Of a stretch of 64,000 nucleotides of DNA, positions 1 to 64,000 are shown in pieces. Every line of letters begins with the position of its first letter. Within the stretch, counting starts at the first letter, position 1. Origin of the DNA: Pithys albifrons albifrons (lineage: Eukaryota > Chordata > Aves > Passeriformes > Thamnophilidae); assembly GCF_047495875.1 (NCBI RefSeq), contig NC_092459.1, positions 43,359,414-43,423,413 on the forward strand. The letters run 5' to 3'. The notes beneath the pieces were generated by a model that was not told the DNA's origin, ran no database searches, and saw only the letters and a program-made list of their open reading frames with translations. Both the position numbers and the translations under genes were made by a program.

Positions 1-1153
1 GTATCTGTCTTTAAGCCCTGAATAGGGCATAGCGTTTTACCGGGACCTTTCCAAAGCTGTGAAAAGGTCACTTTCTACTTAAAATATATATTTTGCATGA
101 TCTTTCTAGTCACAGTACTTGTTACGAGGTCAAAGCAGTTGTCTGTGAAGAATCTCATATTTTCCTGAACTTGTTCCATATCAACTGTAGTTTACAATGT
201 TTTCCACAGAAGCAGTTTCTCCTAACTTCTCAAGCCTTAAATTTAGCTCATTTTTACACACCTTCATTATGTGTGAGTAATAGGCACCTCCAAAAAAGTC
301 TCCACAGTTCAAAACTGAGATACTTGTCTGAGCCTTTGGTGCACCTACAATAGCATTTCAGTTCAAAACAAAGGCATGGTTCTAAAAGCAGGTCTTCTCA
401 ACACTCACTTTGCACAGCAGAGCAGCCTCACTGTATTGAGTCCAAATTTCTTCTTGATGAAACTCAAGCATCAGATACACTCCAGGAATGCAGCAAAAGT
501 ACTTCAACTGATAATGGAAATTCAGTTCACAAGACAAGACTACAGCTAGTCAAAAGAAAAAGCCTCAAAATAAGACACTAGACTGTCCTTCTTTCTTCCT
601 AGTTTCTATTTGAGGCCTTAATAGAGATCCACAGTAAGAACTTGTGGCAAAAAATATCACTATTTTTATACAAGAGTGGTAAAGACTGAAGTGTTTTATC
701 TATTGCTGCCATTTCCCATGATGGGCCACAGAATATTGTGGAAGTGCTGGGAAAACAACTGCCTATTCCAAGTTTCCTCTCTTTCTCCACTGCCTCTTAA
801 GTCTTCCCCTAATCACACTTGCCTATGGGAGCTATGTCAAGCTCTCTGATGGAAGAAATACATAAGCATGAAATGGCAGCAACTTCATGTTAAAACAAAT
901 CAAAAAGAATACCATAACACACAAAAGAAAAGTTAAAGAACATATTGTCTCATAATGTAAGACAATTGAGTGTTAAGTCTGCCCTGGTTACTGCAGTGGC
1001 ATCTCTCAATCTCTTTCACAAGACTTGATAGGATTCCTTCAGAGTGCACGTAGACCTGAATTCAGAAGCTAATCAAAGCCCTCTCACTCACAGCCACGCA
1101 CAATTTTAAACTCTTGCATAAGCGACTGGAGCAGCAGGGTTCACATTTATTAC
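1..1153 (-). other. PREP: PREP intron 10 (partial)
   Basis: AT-rich intron sequence from the exon 10 donor to the window edge. I searched for the next PREP exon (GGGEYGE-type segment) and did not see it. No repeat is recognised. Confidence 0.85.
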
Positions 1154-58612
<57,459 letters not shown>

Positions 58613-58640
58613 GGCGGGCGGCGGCGGAGAGCGGCGGGGA

Positions 58641-58699
58641 GACGAGGATGATGATGATGAGGAGGAGGAGGAGGATGATGATGAGGCGGAGGAGGAGGC
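58641..58699. repeat. GAT/GAG triplet repeat just upstream of the PREP ATG
   Basis: gatgatgatgatgaggagg, a GAG run, gatgatgatgaggcggagg and a second GAG run on the plus strand. On the PREP strand this is TCA/TCC-type triplets ending about 29 bp before the ATG, probably 5' UTR. In the PREP frame it would read as poly-Ser. Confidence 0.9.
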
Positions 58700-58833
58700 G
58701 AGACGCAGAGGCGGCCGCGGGACTGGGGCCGGGGCTCGGGCCGGGGCGGCACCAGCCGGCAGCAGGCGCGCAGCGCGGCACAGGCGGAGCGCCGCCGCCA
58801 TACGGCGCGCCCCCTGCCGGCCAGGCGCTGCCA

Positions 58834-58870
58834 GCACAGCAGGTACAGCACAGCAGGTACAGCACAGCAG
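58834..58870. repeat. 14-bp tandem repeat, about 2.6 copies
   Basis: gcacagcaggtaca occurs twice in tandem, followed by gcacagcag. Lies upstream of the triplet repeat in the promoter region. Confidence 0.9.
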
Positions 58871-58920
58871 AGCGCCCCCTGCGGGCACCCGACGTGCAGG
58901 CGGCACTGAGGCGGGCCGGT

Positions 58921-59175
58921 TGAGGCGCTGAAGGGCCGAGGGGCTGAGGGACTGAAGGGCTGAGGGGCCGAAGGGCTGAGGGACCGAGGTGCTGAGAGGC
59001 CGGACTGAGGGGCTGAGGGGCTCAGGGGCTGGGCTGAAGGGCTTGAGGGGGCTGAGGGGCCGGACTGAGGCGCTGAGGGGCTGAGGGGCTGGGCTGAAGG
59101 GCTGAGGGGCTGGGCTGAAGGGCTGAGGGGCTGAGGGTTGGGCCGAGGGACTGAGGAGCTGAGAGGCCGGGATGA
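58921..59175. repeat. GC-rich minisatellite upstream of PREP
   Basis: Degenerate ggctgaggg-type short units over about 250 bp. Nested inside are a 21-bp perfect tandem pair (59081-59101 and 59102-59122) and a 60-bp higher-order repeat starting cggactgagg at 59001 and 59061. The G clusters suggest G-quadruplex potential on the plus strand. Confidence 0.9.
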
Positions 59176-59441
59176 GGACCGGCCCTGGACTGCGCTCTGC
59201 CCTTCTGCTCACCGCACCCCGGCGCAGTTGTGCATCTGTCACCACACAAGTGTCTCACTCTCCTTAGAGTTAGCGTTTCCAAAGTTTAAAAAAATTTAGA
59301 TTTTCATTCTTTTTCCTTTCAGTTCCACAGCGGTGGAAGAGGGTGTGGTGAGAGGCTACGCTCAGGGTCCAGCCTGCAGAGCTGCCCTGAAAACAGCAAC
59401 TGCTTCCTGGGTAGGGCTCGGGGAGCTCAAAGGCGGGGCAC

Positions 59442-64000
<4,559 letters not shown>

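Noticed and set aside
1..1153. Next PREP exon (start of the catalytic domain)
   Set aside because: I looked for the conserved glycine-rich segment after codon 439 on the minus strand and did not find it; it must lie outside the window.

Overview
This is vertebrate nuclear DNA, almost certainly from a bird. Genes are split by long AT-rich introns, and the interspersed repeats are mainly CR1 LINEs plus one bird-type solo ERV LTR. No prokaryotic operons, CRISPR arrays or viral genomes are present. The species cannot be read from the sequence.

Nearly the whole window (1 to about 58.6 kb) is the 5' two thirds of one minus-strand gene, PREP (prolyl endopeptidase / prolyl oligopeptidase, family S9A). 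I could place ten coding exons by eye. They run from the ATG at 58612 to codon 439 at 1154. Every splice site is GT-AG and all exon phases join without a frameshift. They encode the N-terminal strand of the catalytic domain and the whole seven-bladed beta-propeller (exons 3-10). The exons with the catalytic Ser, Asp and His lie beyond the left edge. Introns range from about 1.2 kb to 20 kb (intron 7).

At 58.2-59.2 kb lies a CpG island with the PREP promoter, a GAT/GAG triplet repeat in the presumed 5' UTR, and a GC-rich minisatellite. From 59.4 kb to the right edge is upstream flank with one CR1 copy and no recognisable gene.

Repeats concentrate in introns 7 and 8. There is a ~1 kb GA-rich satellite beside a CR1 (13.35-15.0 kb), an internally deleted CR1 joining an endonuclease segment to the 3' tail (19.4 kb), a solo LTR with flanking direct repeats (21.05 kb), a CR1 tail (22 kb), a rearranged CR1 with a 5' inversion (23.2-23.7 kb) and an old CR1 (30 kb). 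Between 30.4 and 56.9 kb I recognise almost no transposable elements.

The items most worth a second look are: a possible alternative terminal exon of PREP in intron 7 with a basic C-terminus, beside a CpG-bearing patch with repeated motifs (32.78-32.95 kb); an in-frame open extension of 211 codons upstream of the PREP start; an exon-like segment on the opposite strand in intron 9 (1575-1643); and the structures of the GA array and the rearranged CR1 copies.
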